Shown one piece after another: positions 13,356-21,563 of a stretch of 64,000 nucleotides of DNA. The notes beneath the pieces were generated by a model. That model saw nothing but the letters and a program-made list of their open reading frames with translations. It was not told where the DNA came from and did not search any database. Numbering within the stretch: the stretch's first letter is position 1; the number at the start of each line of letters is the position of its first letter. The DNA lies in the NCBI GenBank assembly GCA_900120395.1, contig LT635553.1, positions 1,160,254 through 1,224,253 on the forward strand. The letters are read 5' to 3'. The translations under genes and the position numbers were made by a program. Source of the DNA: Porphyromonadaceae bacterium FC4. GTDB lineage: Bacteria > Bacteroidota > Bacteroidia > Bacteroidales > Porphyromonadaceae.

Positions 13356-13703
13356 ATGGCAAGATCAGTAAATCACGTAGCATCCAGAGCAAGAAGAAAG
13401 AAGGTGATGAAGCAGACCCGTGGCTACTATGGTGCACGCAAAAACGTGTGGACGGTAGCAAAAAACACGTGGGAAAAAGGACTTTCCTATGCTTATCGTG
13501 ACAGGAAGGCAAAGAAGCGCAACTTCCGCTCTCTATGGATCCAGCGTATCAACGCAGCAGCACGCCAAGAGGGGCTCTCCTACTGTAAGCTAATGGGCAT
13601 GCTACATGCAAAGGGTATTGAAATCAACCGTAAGGTCCTTGCTGACCTGGCGATGAATCACCCCGAAGCATTCAAGGCTATCGTGGATCAAGCACGCGCT
13701 TGA
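13356..13703 (+). CDS. rplT: 50S ribosomal protein L20
   Basis: A 115-residue, basic primary rRNA-binding protein of the large subunit. It starts [19 protein letters not shown], with [11 protein letters not shown] and [11 protein letters not shown] as family signatures. It is the last gene of the thrS-infC-rpmI-rplT cluster and ends at a clear terminator. In other bacteria L20 represses its own operon by binding a leader RNA; a comparable leader is not evident here. Confidence 0.98.
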   Translation: MARSVNHVASRARRKKVMKQTRGYYGARKNVWTVAKNTWEKGLSYAYRDRKAKKRNFRSLWIQRINAAARQEGLSYCKLMGMLHAKGIEINRKVLADLAMNHPEAFKAIVDQARA

Positions 13704-13745
13704 TTTAGTAATTGCGATTTAAGCTAGCAAGTTTTTACACTTGCG

Positions 13746-13779
13746 GACCCGAGATGAGTTTATCATTTCGGGTCTTTTT
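13746..13779 (+). terminator. Intrinsic terminator after rplT
   Basis: A 12-bp stem GACCCGAGATGA / TCATTTCGGGTC with one wobble pair and a GTTTA loop, followed by TTTTTA. Confidence 0.88.
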
Positions 13780-13998
13780 ATTTCGTATATCACCATTCCA
13801 TAATCACTTTTCATAGCTCCCCAAAAGAACGTTACCACTTCAATAACAATGCCATCGCCCACCAGGGCTCACGCATTTGAAGTTTAGAGGTAGTCGGTAG
13901 TGATGATATCGGTGGGGGCTTTGGTGACATTGATCTTTTGCAGAGCCGCCAGGACTCTTTTCTTCTTTTTCTTCTACCTCTGCCGTGTACTGAAAAAG

Positions 13999-14080
13999 TT
14001 TCCTACTGGAAAGAGATCGCTACTATCCGTCAAATCATTTTCTTTCCTACTAGAAACATTTCCCTTCTATCCGTCAAATT
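13999..14080 (+). repeat. 44-nt interspersed repeat, locus C (two units)
   Basis: Palindromes start at 13999 and 14043. The second has one change (TACTAGAAA). Both decamers are identical to locus A, and both loci share the left flank GTGTACTGAAAAA, so A and C are close relatives. Confidence 0.93.
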
Positions 14081-14268
14081 TCACCCCCCTCCCCGAGTGG
14101 CAAAAACAGGGAGACCTGGGACCTTGCGTCTTCCTTAGTTCGTCTCCCATGCGCTACTTGATGTCGTAATTGATGAAAAAGTCCGGCTCCTCCGTAAAGC
14201 CATAATGCTCAGCCAACACCGACATCATCACCATCGACTACCTCTCAACTTCAAATGTGTGAGCCCTG
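14081..14268 (-). pseudogene. Relic reading frame inside the 406-bp element
   Basis: The minus strand encodes SVLAEHYGFTEEPDFFINYDIK followed by TAG where the copy at 5669 continues with YRMGDELRK. A one-base indel lies upstream of SVL relative to that copy, and the 3' end is frameshifted. Clearly decayed; parent protein not recognised. Confidence 0.5.
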
Positions 14269-14309
14269 CATCGCCCGCTTCGGAGTCACGTTTACTACTA
14301 ACAATTTGG

Positions 14310-14317
14310 TACCTTTG
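14310..14317 (+). promoter_or_regulatory. Candidate -7 box for uvrB
   Basis: TACCTTTG, matching TAnnTTTG, lies 17 bp before the uvrB ATG, implying a very short leader. It sits about 40 bp beyond the end of the mobile element. Confidence 0.55.
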
Positions 14318-14334
14318 CAGCCGAAGGATATACC

Positions 14335-16461
14335 ATGAAATTAGATCTAGTATCAGCATATAAGCCTACTGGTGACCAGCCCGAAGCCATCGAGCAACTT
14401 GTAAATGGAATTCGGAGTGGACAGAAGCACCAAACTCTTCTCGGGGTGACAGGGTCAGGGAAGACTTTTACTGCTGCCAATGTTATCCAACAAATCGATC
14501 GCCCCACCCTAGTCTTGAGCCACAATAAGACACTTGCAGCGCAGTTATATGGAGAGTTCAAAAGTTTCTTTCCAAACAATGCTGTAGAGTACTTCGTCTC
14601 CTACTACGACTACTATCAGCCCGAGGCATACATTCCGAGTTCGGATATGTATATCGAAAAAGACATGGCTATCAATGATGAAATTGAGAAGCTGCGTTTG
14701 AAGACGACCGCCTCACTTTTATCAGGTCGGTCGGATGTAATTGTAGTGGCATCTGTATCATGTATCTACGGTATGGGGAACCCGCAAGACTTTGCCTCCA
14801 AACGCGTTGAGATCACAAGTGGTAAGCGAATAGATCGTGACAATCTGCTCAAAGAGCTGGTTAACGCGTACTACATCAATAACAGCTCAGAATTCAAACC
14901 CGGTACGTTTCGTGTCAAAGGAGATACGCTGGATATCTTTCCGGCAGTAGAAGGCTATGAAGGTGTTGCTTATCGGGTTGAGTTTTGGGATGATGAGATA
15001 GAGCGTATATCTGCATTCGAGCCGCTCACATACAAGGTTACAGACATTCTTGACGAGGTCTACATCTACCCTGCCAATCTCTTTGTCACTACAAAAGAGC
15101 AGACAGAGCGTGCTGTGGAGATGATCAAGTACGATCTGGAGCAACAGACTGCCCTTTTCCACAAGATGGGTCAGCCCTTAGAGGCAGAGCGTCTCTATGA
15201 ACGGACAAGCAGCGATATTGCCATGCTAGAAGAGGTGGGTTACTGCTCAGGCATCGAAAACTACTCACGCTATTTCGATGGTCGCAATCCCGGGGAACGC
15301 CCCTTTTGTTTGCTGGACTACTTTCCCGATGACTACCTAATGATCGTGGATGAAAGCCACGTAACAATTCCACAGGTGAGAGGAATGTATGGTGGCGACT
15401 TTAAGCGCAAAACAAACTTGGTAAACTATGGCTTTAGGTTACCCGCCGCTATTGACAACCGACCACTCAAGTTTGAAGAATTTCAGCAACTTCTGAACAA
15501 TGTCATTTACGTCAGTGCTACGCCGGCTGACTACGAATTGGAGAAAAGTGGTGGTGTTATCGTTGAGCAGATTATTCGCCCAACCGGGTTGCCTGATCCT
15601 AGGATCGAAGTGCGTCCTACTAAAAACCAAATCGATGACCTGGTAGAGGAAATCCATCAGCGTATCGAACGCAACGAGCGAACACTGGTAACAACTCTGA
15701 CCAAGCGAATGGCAGAGGAGCTCTCAGAGCACTTAGCAGAAATGGGGATCAAGACCGAGTATATCCACAGCGAAGTGGTGACTATCCGACGTGTCGAAAT
15801 CATGGAGTCACTGCGTGCAGGAGACTTTGACGTACTCGTTGGAGTAAATCTTCTGCGTGAGGGATTGGACCTTCCGGAAGTTTCCCTCGTTGCCATACTG
15901 GATGCAGACAAGGAGGGTTTTCTGCGCAACCACCGCTCCCTTACTCAAACCGCAGGAAGAGCGGCGCGCAACCTCAATGGTCTTGTGATATTTTACGCAG
16001 ATACTATTACGGCAAGTATGCAGCTGACTATGGATGAGACCCACAGAAGACGCACAAAGCAGTTAGCATACAACGAAGCTCACGGCATTACACCCAAGCA
16101 GATCATCAAAAGAAGTGCCTCCATTCTAGACCTGACCGGTCCGAGCAAAGAACTTCAAAGACCGCAGCCTAAAGAATATCGAATAGAGCAACAACAGATA
16201 AAAGCAGCGGAAAAAAGTCTGGATCTGATGGATGCAGATACCCTGGAAGAGCAGATCAAGAAAACAAGAGAGGCTATGGAGTCAGCAGCAAAAGCCATGG
16301 ACTTCATATCTGCTGCTCAGCAGCGCGATCACCTATTTGAGCTACAGGCCAAGCTAGGTGACTCCGGTAAAATAACCGATCTCGAGCGAAGAGCGGCTGC
16401 TAGGAAACAAGCAGTAGACCACCAAAAAGAAGCCCATCGAAAAAATTCAATTAAAAAGTAA
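14335..16461 (+). CDS. uvrB: Excinuclease ABC subunit B
   Basis: A 708-residue damage-recognition helicase-like subunit of nucleotide excision repair. Walker A is GVTGSGKT near residue 40. The beta-hairpin that clamps damaged DNA is YYDYYQPEAYIP near 90, and the DEAD-like box is DESH. Helicase motifs V and VI are seen as GVNLLREGLDLPEV and QTAGRAARN. The C-terminal UVR domain that contacts UvrC is around 640-675, after which about 30 basic residues extend beyond the usual length. uvrA and uvrC are not in the window. queA starts 28 bp downstream. Confidence 0.97.
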   Translation: MKLDLVSAYKPTGDQPEAIEQLVNGIRSGQKHQTLLGVTGSGKTFTAANVIQQIDRPTLVLSHNKTLAAQLYGEFKSFFPNNAVEYFVSYYDYYQPEAYIPSSDMYIEKDMAINDEIEKLRLKTTASLLSGRSDVIVVASVSCIYGMGNPQDFASKRVEITSGKRIDRDNLLKELVNAYYINNSSEFKPGTFRVKGDTLDIFPAVEGYEGVAYRVEFWDDEIERISAFEPLTYKVTDILDEVYIYPANLFVTTKEQTERAVEMIKYDLEQQTALFHKMGQPLEAERLYERTSSDIAMLEEVGYCSGIENYSRYFDGRNPGERPFCLLDYFPDDYLMIVDESHVTIPQVRGMYGGDFKRKTNLVNYGFRLPAAIDNRPLKFEEFQQLLNNVIYVSATPADYELEKSGGVIVEQIIRPTGLPDPRIEVRPTKNQIDDLVEEIHQRIERNERTLVTTLTKRMAEELSEHLAEMGIKTEYIHSEVVTIRRVEIMESLRAGDFDVLVGVNLLREGLDLPEVSLVAILDADKEGFLRNHRSLTQTAGRAARNLNGLVIFYADTITASMQLTMDETHRRRTKQLAYNEAHGITPKQIIKRSASILDLTGPSKELQRPQPKEYRIEQQQIKAAEKSLDLMDADTLEEQIKKTREAMESAAKAMDFISAAQQRDHLFELQAKLGDSGKITDLERRAAARKQAVDHQKEAHRKNSIKK

Positions 16462-16489
16462 TTGACTTAGTCTTTGCAATCTGGTTTAT

Positions 16490-17689
16490 ATGAGCTATAA
16501 GGACATCAAGATCTCAGACTATTCCTATGATCTTCCGGACGATAGGATAGCTAAGTACCCACTCAGTCGTAGGGACAGTAGTCGTCTACTTCACTACGTG
16601 GATGGAGTCATCAGTAGCCACCTCTTCAGTGACTTACCCAGCCTTCTTCCCCAAGATACGCTAGTGGTCATGAACGACACCCGAGTGATTCGTGCCAGAC
16701 TAACTTTTCACCGTGAGACAGGCAGCCGTATTGAGGTTTTTTGTCTGGACCCTATAGCACCGGCTCTATACGAGCAAGCGCTAAATGCCACTAAGCAAAC
16801 GACATGGCACTGCATGGTGGGCAACTCTCGGAGGTGGAAAGAACAGACTCTGAGTAAGCAATTACCAAATGGAGGGATACTTACTGTAGAGAAAGTACCG
16901 GGAGAGGCATCCCAAGTAAAATTTAGCTGGGACACTGATGCTGCTTTTGGAGACATCCTAGAGTCTGTGGGTGAGCTCCCCATCCCGCCCTATCTGAATA
17001 GAGAAACAGAGGTGAGCGATCTCAGTACTTATCAAACGGTCTATGCGGAGCACGAAGGATCAGTCGCAGCCCCCACAGCAGGCTTACACTTTACGCCTGA
17101 TGTACTGCTCGACATGAAGGAAAAAGGCATACGGACCACAAAAGTCACTCTTCATGTAGGAGCCGGAACGTTCAAGCCGGTCAAGAGCGAAACAATGGGA
17201 GGTCACGAAATGCACTCCGAGGTGATACACGTAACTACAGACGCACTAAAAGCAATTACTCGTCATGTAGAAGAGGGCAAAACCATCACAGCTATAGGCA
17301 CTACCTCTACTCGTACTCTGGAGAGTCTCTACTACATGGGAGTAAACGTACTCAAGCAGCAAGATAACCCCTACTACGTTCGCCAATGGTCACCCTATGA
17401 GATACCGCATGACGATATCGATACTCTCGAAGCTCTAAAAGCCCTTGAAGCCGAAGACCATGATATAGTTGGGGCAACGCAGCTCATCATTGAGCCCGGA
17501 TTTAGATACAGACTGGTAGATAAGTTGGTCACAAACTTTCATCAGCCACACTCTACACTTCTTTTACTTGTTGCTGCTCTGGTTGGTGATGATTGGAAGG
17601 AAATATACCACTATGCGCTGAACAACGGCTATCGTTTTCTCAGCTATGGTGATAGCTCACTCCTAGAGAGGCAGACATGTCCCAAGTAA
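16490..17689 (+). CDS. queA: S-adenosylmethionine:tRNA ribosyltransferase-isomerase
   Basis: A 399-residue enzyme that transfers the ribosyl part of SAM to preQ1 in tRNA, giving epoxyqueuosine in the queuosine pathway. Signatures are YDLPDDRIAKYPLSRRDSSRLL at the N terminus (written here only as a guide), VMNDTRVIRARL, the highly conserved APTAGLHFT, LHVGAGTF and TNFHQPHSTLLLL. It is longer than the roughly 350-residue proteobacterial form, mainly through the insert around 85-125. The MATE gene overlaps its last 13 bp in another frame, so the two are likely translated from one message. Confidence 0.95.
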   Translation: MSYKDIKISDYSYDLPDDRIAKYPLSRRDSSRLLHYVDGVISSHLFSDLPSLLPQDTLVVMNDTRVIRARLTFHRETGSRIEVFCLDPIAPALYEQALNATKQTTWHCMVGNSRRWKEQTLSKQLPNGGILTVEKVPGEASQVKFSWDTDAAFGDILESVGELPIPPYLNRETEVSDLSTYQTVYAEHEGSVAAPTAGLHFTPDVLLDMKEKGIRTTKVTLHVGAGTFKPVKSETMGGHEMHSEVIHVTTDALKAITRHVEEGKTITAIGTTSTRTLESLYYMGVNVLKQQDNPYYVRQWSPYEIPHDDIDTLEALKALEAEDHDIVGATQLIIEPGFRYRLVDKLVTNFHQPHSTLLLLVAALVGDDWKEIYHYALNNGYRFLSYGDSSLLERQTCPK

Positions 17690-19338
17690 GGCTCCTAAAT
17701 AAAAGGCTTCTCAAGCTAGCTCTCCCCAATATACTAAGCAATATAACGGTACCCTTATTAGGCATCGTTGACTTGGCTTTGGCGGGGCACTTGAATAATG
17801 TGGGGGCAATAGGAGGGGTATCCGTATCCTCGACGATATTCAACCTCATCTACTGGAACTTTGGCTTTCTCCGCATGGGGACGACAGGGCTTACAGCCCA
17901 GGCTCATGGCATACAAGACAAAGATGCTATGGGGCGGAATCTAGCTCAATCACTCAGTATCGGAATTTCCTTCGGACTGCTGATCTTACTCTTTCAGTCC
18001 CCCTTGCTTAGAGGGTTGCTGAGTTTACTGCGGCCTGAGCCCCTAGTGGTCGATTATGCCACAACTTACTTCAACATTGTCATCTGGGGTGCACCCGCCA
18101 TTCTCTGTACCTATGCACTAAACGGCTGGATTATAGGAATGCAAAACACCTGGTGGCCGATGCTCGTAAGTATCGTTACGAACGTGACCAACATCCTGCT
18201 TTCTGCCACTCTTGTGATCGGATACGACTGGGGGATCAAGGGTATAGCTACCGGTACGGTCATTGCGCAATGGTTAGGCTTTTTGCTCCTCCTAGGCGGT
18301 GGATGGTGGCTTTTTTTGAAGAAAGACAAGGCAACTTTCCCGGACACATTTGGTGCACTGAAGATAGGTATTCGGAGGTATTTCAGCACAAATGTGCATA
18401 TCCTCATACGGACTATGCTGCTCGCCTTTGTCTCTTTTTACTTCACGTCAGCAGGGACCCGAATGGGGACACTTACCCTTTCATCCAATGCTCTACTTCT
18501 ACAGTTTGCGACCATTTTTAGCTACTTCATCGATGGATTCGCCTATGCCGCAGAAGCACTTGTCGGACACACTTATGGTCAAAAAGATCGCAAGACCTTA
18601 CTGTTATCGATACGGATACTTGGGGTTTGGGGGCTTGCATTAGCTGTTCTTGTTTCATTGATATATTACGCAGGAGGCAGCTACTTCATACATTTCCTCA
18701 CGGACATACCAGAGGTTCGGCAGTTCGCCCTAGAGTACATTGGCTGGGTATACCTCTTGCCCATCACAGGATTTCTTGCCTATCTAATGGATGGCATCTA
18801 TGTGGGTCTGACCGCTACCAGGCAAATGATGACCAGCATGTTTATAGCCGTGGGCGTTTTCTTTCTTCTGAATACCTCACTACCCTTCTCTGACCCCAAT
18901 AATGCCCTCTGGTGTGCTTTTGTCACCTACCTCTTAATCAGGGGAGTGATCCTCACCATGATGCTTCCTCGCATACTCATGCCACGAAATTATATTGGCG
19001 TAGGGACCACTTTTCTTGAGACCGAGGAAAAAATACGCCAACTCCTCACGAGCAAGTACAAGAATAACATCCGCCTGGCACCATTCTATACCACTAATGA
19101 CTCGAACGGAAGCGGACGTGAGTATCTCAATACCGTTGCAGAGCTTCGTTCATCCAAAGCACCGGAGTTGCTGCGGCAAGAACTCAAAGACCTGGAGAAA
19201 AAAGCAGGTAGAGGCAGCAAAGAGCAAGGTGACGAAGTGGTCCTTGACCTAGACCTTGTCAGTCGAGAAGATGAGGTACTTCGTCCCAAAGATTACCACC
19301 AACCGTATTTCCAGATGGGGTATAAACTCCTGGTGTAG
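17677..19338 (+). CDS. MATE family efflux transporter (DinF-like) with hydrophilic C-terminal tail
   Basis: A 553-residue cation/drug antiporter in the inner membrane. The first 430 residues contain about 12 membrane helices. The start (RLLKLALPNILSNITVPLLGIVDLALAGHL) and the FLRMGTTGLTAQAHG stretch are typical of the DinF branch of MATE. About 120 extra residues follow the last helix and are charged, with no repeats I can recognise. The substrate cannot be read from sequence. Translation probably couples to queA through the 13-bp overlap. Confidence 0.9.
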   Translation: MSQVRLLNKRLLKLALPNILSNITVPLLGIVDLALAGHLNNVGAIGGVSVSSTIFNLIYWNFGFLRMGTTGLTAQAHGIQDKDAMGRNLAQSLSIGISFGLLILLFQSPLLRGLLSLLRPEPLVVDYATTYFNIVIWGAPAILCTYALNGWIIGMQNTWWPMLVSIVTNVTNILLSATLVIGYDWGIKGIATGTVIAQWLGFLLLLGGGWWLFLKKDKATFPDTFGALKIGIRRYFSTNVHILIRTMLLAFVSFYFTSAGTRMGTLTLSSNALLLQFATIFSYFIDGFAYAAEALVGHTYGQKDRKTLLLSIRILGVWGLALAVLVSLIYYAGGSYFIHFLTDIPEVRQFALEYIGWVYLLPITGFLAYLMDGIYVGLTATRQMMTSMFIAVGVFFLLNTSLPFSDPNNALWCAFVTYLLIRGVILTMMLPRILMPRNYIGVGTTFLETEEKIRQLLTSKYKNNIRLAPFYTTNDSNGSGREYLNTVAELRSSKAPELLRQELKDLEKKAGRGSKEQGDEVVLDLDLVSREDEVLRPKDYHQPYFQMGYKLLV

Positions 19339-19381
19339 CTCTTTTCATCTAGTTCGTTTTTCCACACCGTATCAAGCCAAA

Positions 19382-19464
19382 AAATTTGACGGATAGAAGC
19401 AAACTGTTTCCAGTAGGAAAGAAAACGATTTGACGGATAGAAGCAAACGCTTTCCAGTAGGAAA
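19382..19464 (-). repeat. 44-nt interspersed repeat, locus D (two units)
   Basis: Reverse orientation. Palindromes TTTCC-AGTA-GGAAA lie at 19407-19420 and 19451-19464, each preceded by GACGGATAG. The decamers on the minus strand are GCGTTTGCTT and CAGTTTGCTT. The remainder of the 546-bp gap (19471-19720) shows nothing I can name. Confidence 0.95.
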
Positions 19465-19725
19465 CTTTTTACTACCCCAGGGTGGCTGTTTTTACAGCAC
19501 ACCTATTCTGCTGTTTTTCAGAAATATACCCGATTAAGGATTTCGATTCCGTCCAGGATTCGACGGCCACCTTATGGTCAGAGCTTATCAAAATCAATAT
19601 CTTTTTAACTATGGACTGATACGATCACACCTAGCTAGAGATATTGGCTAAAGCGTATTGATTAGATCAGTTCTCTTCGTGGCTTGGTCGTATCCTAGAA
19701 GATACGTGAATTTAGGTGCCGTTCA

Positions 19726-19754
19726 TTGACATCTAAGGTTTTTTGTTAGATTTG
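19726..19754 (+). promoter_or_regulatory. Candidate promoter of the transhydrogenase operon
   Basis: TTG (19726-19728), an 18-bp spacer and TAGATTTG (19747-19754) fit the Bacteroidota -33/-7 pattern. The ATG of pntA is 130 bp downstream, so the leader would be long. Confidence 0.5.
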
Positions 19755-19884
19755 TCTTGGAGTCTTACCAACTCCAAACCAAGCATATACCTTATAGCAA
19801 GTGAAGAGCAAAAGCCTTTTTAAAACCACGACCATACACGAAGAAAAACCTATAATTCGTACAACATATTAAACAAAACACGCT

Positions 19885-21042
19885 ATGGTAATTTGTATTC
19901 CTAAAGAAATCATGACCAGCGAGAACCGCGTGGCCGCAACTCCTGAAACGGTAGAGAAATTTGTGACGGATGGACATACCGTTTATATCGAAGCTGGTGC
20001 AGGACATCCTTCTTTTCACGAAGACAGCGCTTATATCGAAGCAGGCGCCACCATTCTCCACGACACAGAGGCTCTATTTGAAAAGGCAGATGTCATACTC
20101 AAGGTAAAAGAACCTCTTTTCAACGAAAGAATTGGGAAGCACGAAGTAGACATGATGCATGAGGGGCAGTATCTCATTACATTTATTCACCCCGCATCAC
20201 CCGGAAACCACGAGATGGTGCGTAAGCTTGCCAACCAAGGTGTAATAGCCCTTACCCTTGATGGTGTTCCCCGTATTTCTAGAGCTCAAAACTTGGATGC
20301 CCTCACATCTATGAGTACCTGTGCCGGATATAAGGGAATCCTTATGGCTGCCAATGACCTAGCTAGCTTTATGCCTCAAATGTTCACTGCTGTAGGTCAG
20401 ATAAAGCCTGCCAAAGTACTCGTTATCGGTGTTGGCGTAGCCGGTCTTCAAGCCCTGGCCACAGCACGTCGACTGGGAGCAATCACTTATGCTGCTGACA
20501 TCCGCCCTGCAGCTGCTGAGCAGGCCACCAGCCTTGGAGCCAAAGTCATTGACACCGGCGTCCCGGAAGAATTGGCCATTGCCGATGGTGGGTATGCTAA
20601 AAAGTTACCCGCAGATGTTCTATCCAAAGAACGTGAACTTCTTTTTCCAACCATCAAAGAGATGGACGTAGTGTTCTGTAGCGCACTTGTGCCCGGCAAA
20701 GTAGCTCCTATCATCATTACAGAAGATATGGTCAAGGAGATGAAACTTGGCTCTGTGATAGTGGATATCTCCATTGATCAGGGTGGCAACTGTGCTATTA
20801 CTCCTCCAGGAGGTAAAGAGCGCAAACATGGTGTAATGATCAATGGCATCAAAAACATCCCCGGTCTTTTACCCAATAGCTCTACATGGATGTTTGCTCA
20901 AAACATCTACCATCTTGTCAAGTACCTCACCCATGACGGAGAAATACAGCTTGATATGAATGACGAAATCTGTAGTTCAATACTCGTCACACGTGATCAT
21001 CAGATAGTCCACACAGGGACACTCGAAGCAATGAATGCCTGA
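19885..21042 (+). CDS. pntA: NAD(P) transhydrogenase alpha subunit, NAD-binding domain (dI)
   Basis: A 385-residue soluble domain that binds NAD(H) in the Re/Si-specific transhydrogenase. The Rossmann fingerprint is VLVIGVGVAGLQA around 175-187. The RQD loop that bridges to the NADP domain is intact as RISRAQNLD. The N-terminal part (ICIPKEIMTSENRVAATPETV) is shared with alanine dehydrogenase, but the RQD loop and the following pntAb/pntB genes fix the identity. The alpha subunit is split: the membrane part is a separate gene 161 bp downstream, as in Rhodospirillum and Thermus. Confidence 0.94.
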   Translation: MVICIPKEIMTSENRVAATPETVEKFVTDGHTVYIEAGAGHPSFHEDSAYIEAGATILHDTEALFEKADVILKVKEPLFNERIGKHEVDMMHEGQYLITFIHPASPGNHEMVRKLANQGVIALTLDGVPRISRAQNLDALTSMSTCAGYKGILMAANDLASFMPQMFTAVGQIKPAKVLVIGVGVAGLQALATARRLGAITYAADIRPAAAEQATSLGAKVIDTGVPEELAIADGGYAKKLPADVLSKERELLFPTIKEMDVVFCSALVPGKVAPIIITEDMVKEMKLGSVIVDISIDQGGNCAITPPGGKERKHGVMINGIKNIPGLLPNSSTWMFAQNIYHLVKYLTHDGEIQLDMNDEICSSILVTRDHQIVHTGTLEAMNA

Positions 21043-21059
21043 GCACGGGGGCGATGATC

Positions 21060-21141
21060 CTAATCCCACGGGTGTGTGTCGAAATGCAAGATAAGCACGA
21101 CAGATCGACTGCCCTTGTTGACATAAACCCATTGGGATTAG
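21060..21141 (+). other. Inverted repeat in the pntA-pntAb gap
   Basis: CTAATCCCA (21060-21068) can pair with TGGGATTAG (21133-21141), with GGG/CCC as a possible continuation, leaving about 55 nt inside. It covers half of the 161-bp gap. It lacks a T run, so it is more likely an mRNA processing or stability element than a terminator. Confidence 0.4.
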
Positions 21142-21203
21142 TATCGATTACTTACGAAAAGGCGTTTTGAACGTCATCTATTATTTTCTTTAGACTTCAT
21201 CCT

Positions 21204-21557
21204 ATGACCCACCCTCTTATTCTTTTGCTTGTCTTTGTTGTTTCAGCGCTTGTGGGCTATTTTGTGATTAAAAAGATCCCCAGCCTTCTCCACACTCCCC
21301 TTATGTCCGGCATGAATGCCCTATCCGGTATTACAGTCATTGGAGCTATCGCGGTTGTGGCAGACACCCTTCAGTTACTAGACTTTACCACCTCGCCATT
21401 CGTCAGTTCTAGTATGGGAGCTCATACTGCACCCCTTTATGTAGCACTGATACTTGGAGGCATTGCCATTGTTCTTGCTATGATTAACGTAGTAGGAGGT
21501 TTTGGTGTAACGGAGCGTATGCTGCGAATGTTTCACAAAAAGGAAGACAAGAGATAA
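21204..21557 (+). CDS. pntAb: Transhydrogenase alpha subunit, membrane domain (dII, alpha part)
   Basis: A 117-residue integral membrane protein with three to four helices. It matches the short alpha-dII subunit through HTPLMSGMNALSG and VVGGFGVTERML. In Thermus the helix following the TPLMS motif carries a proton-path histidine; here that position appears to be S41. pntB starts 6 bp after the stop, so the two membrane subunits are tightly coupled. Confidence 0.9.
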   Translation: MTHPLILLLVFVVSALVGYFVIKKIPSLLHTPLMSGMNALSGITVIGAIAVVADTLQLLDFTTSPFVSSSMGAHTAPLYVALILGGIAIVLAMINVVGGFGVTERMLRMFHKKEDKR

Positions 21558-21563
21558 ACAGCT

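Larger units (their letters stand above)
13863..14268. mobile_element. 406-bp MITE-like element with inverted ends and flanking direct repeat
   Basis: The left end 13863-13914 (CAGGGCTCACGCATTTGAAG...) and the right end 14217-14268 are inverted copies of each other over about 52 bp with six mismatches. CATCGCCCAC (13853-13862) and CATCGCCCGC (14269-14278) abut the two ends exactly, a 9/10 direct repeat that looks like a target-site duplication. Inside lie two 44-nt units (13999-14080) and the broken reading frame (14081-14268). It encodes no transposase, so it would need one supplied in trans. It occupies most of the 631-bp rplT/uvrB gap. Confidence 0.65.

Noticed and set aside
13863-13992. 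Independent gene in the left arm of the 406-bp element
   Set aside because: All frames contain stops within about 30 codons apart from a Phe-rich run, and the first 52 bp are simply the inverted copy of the right end.
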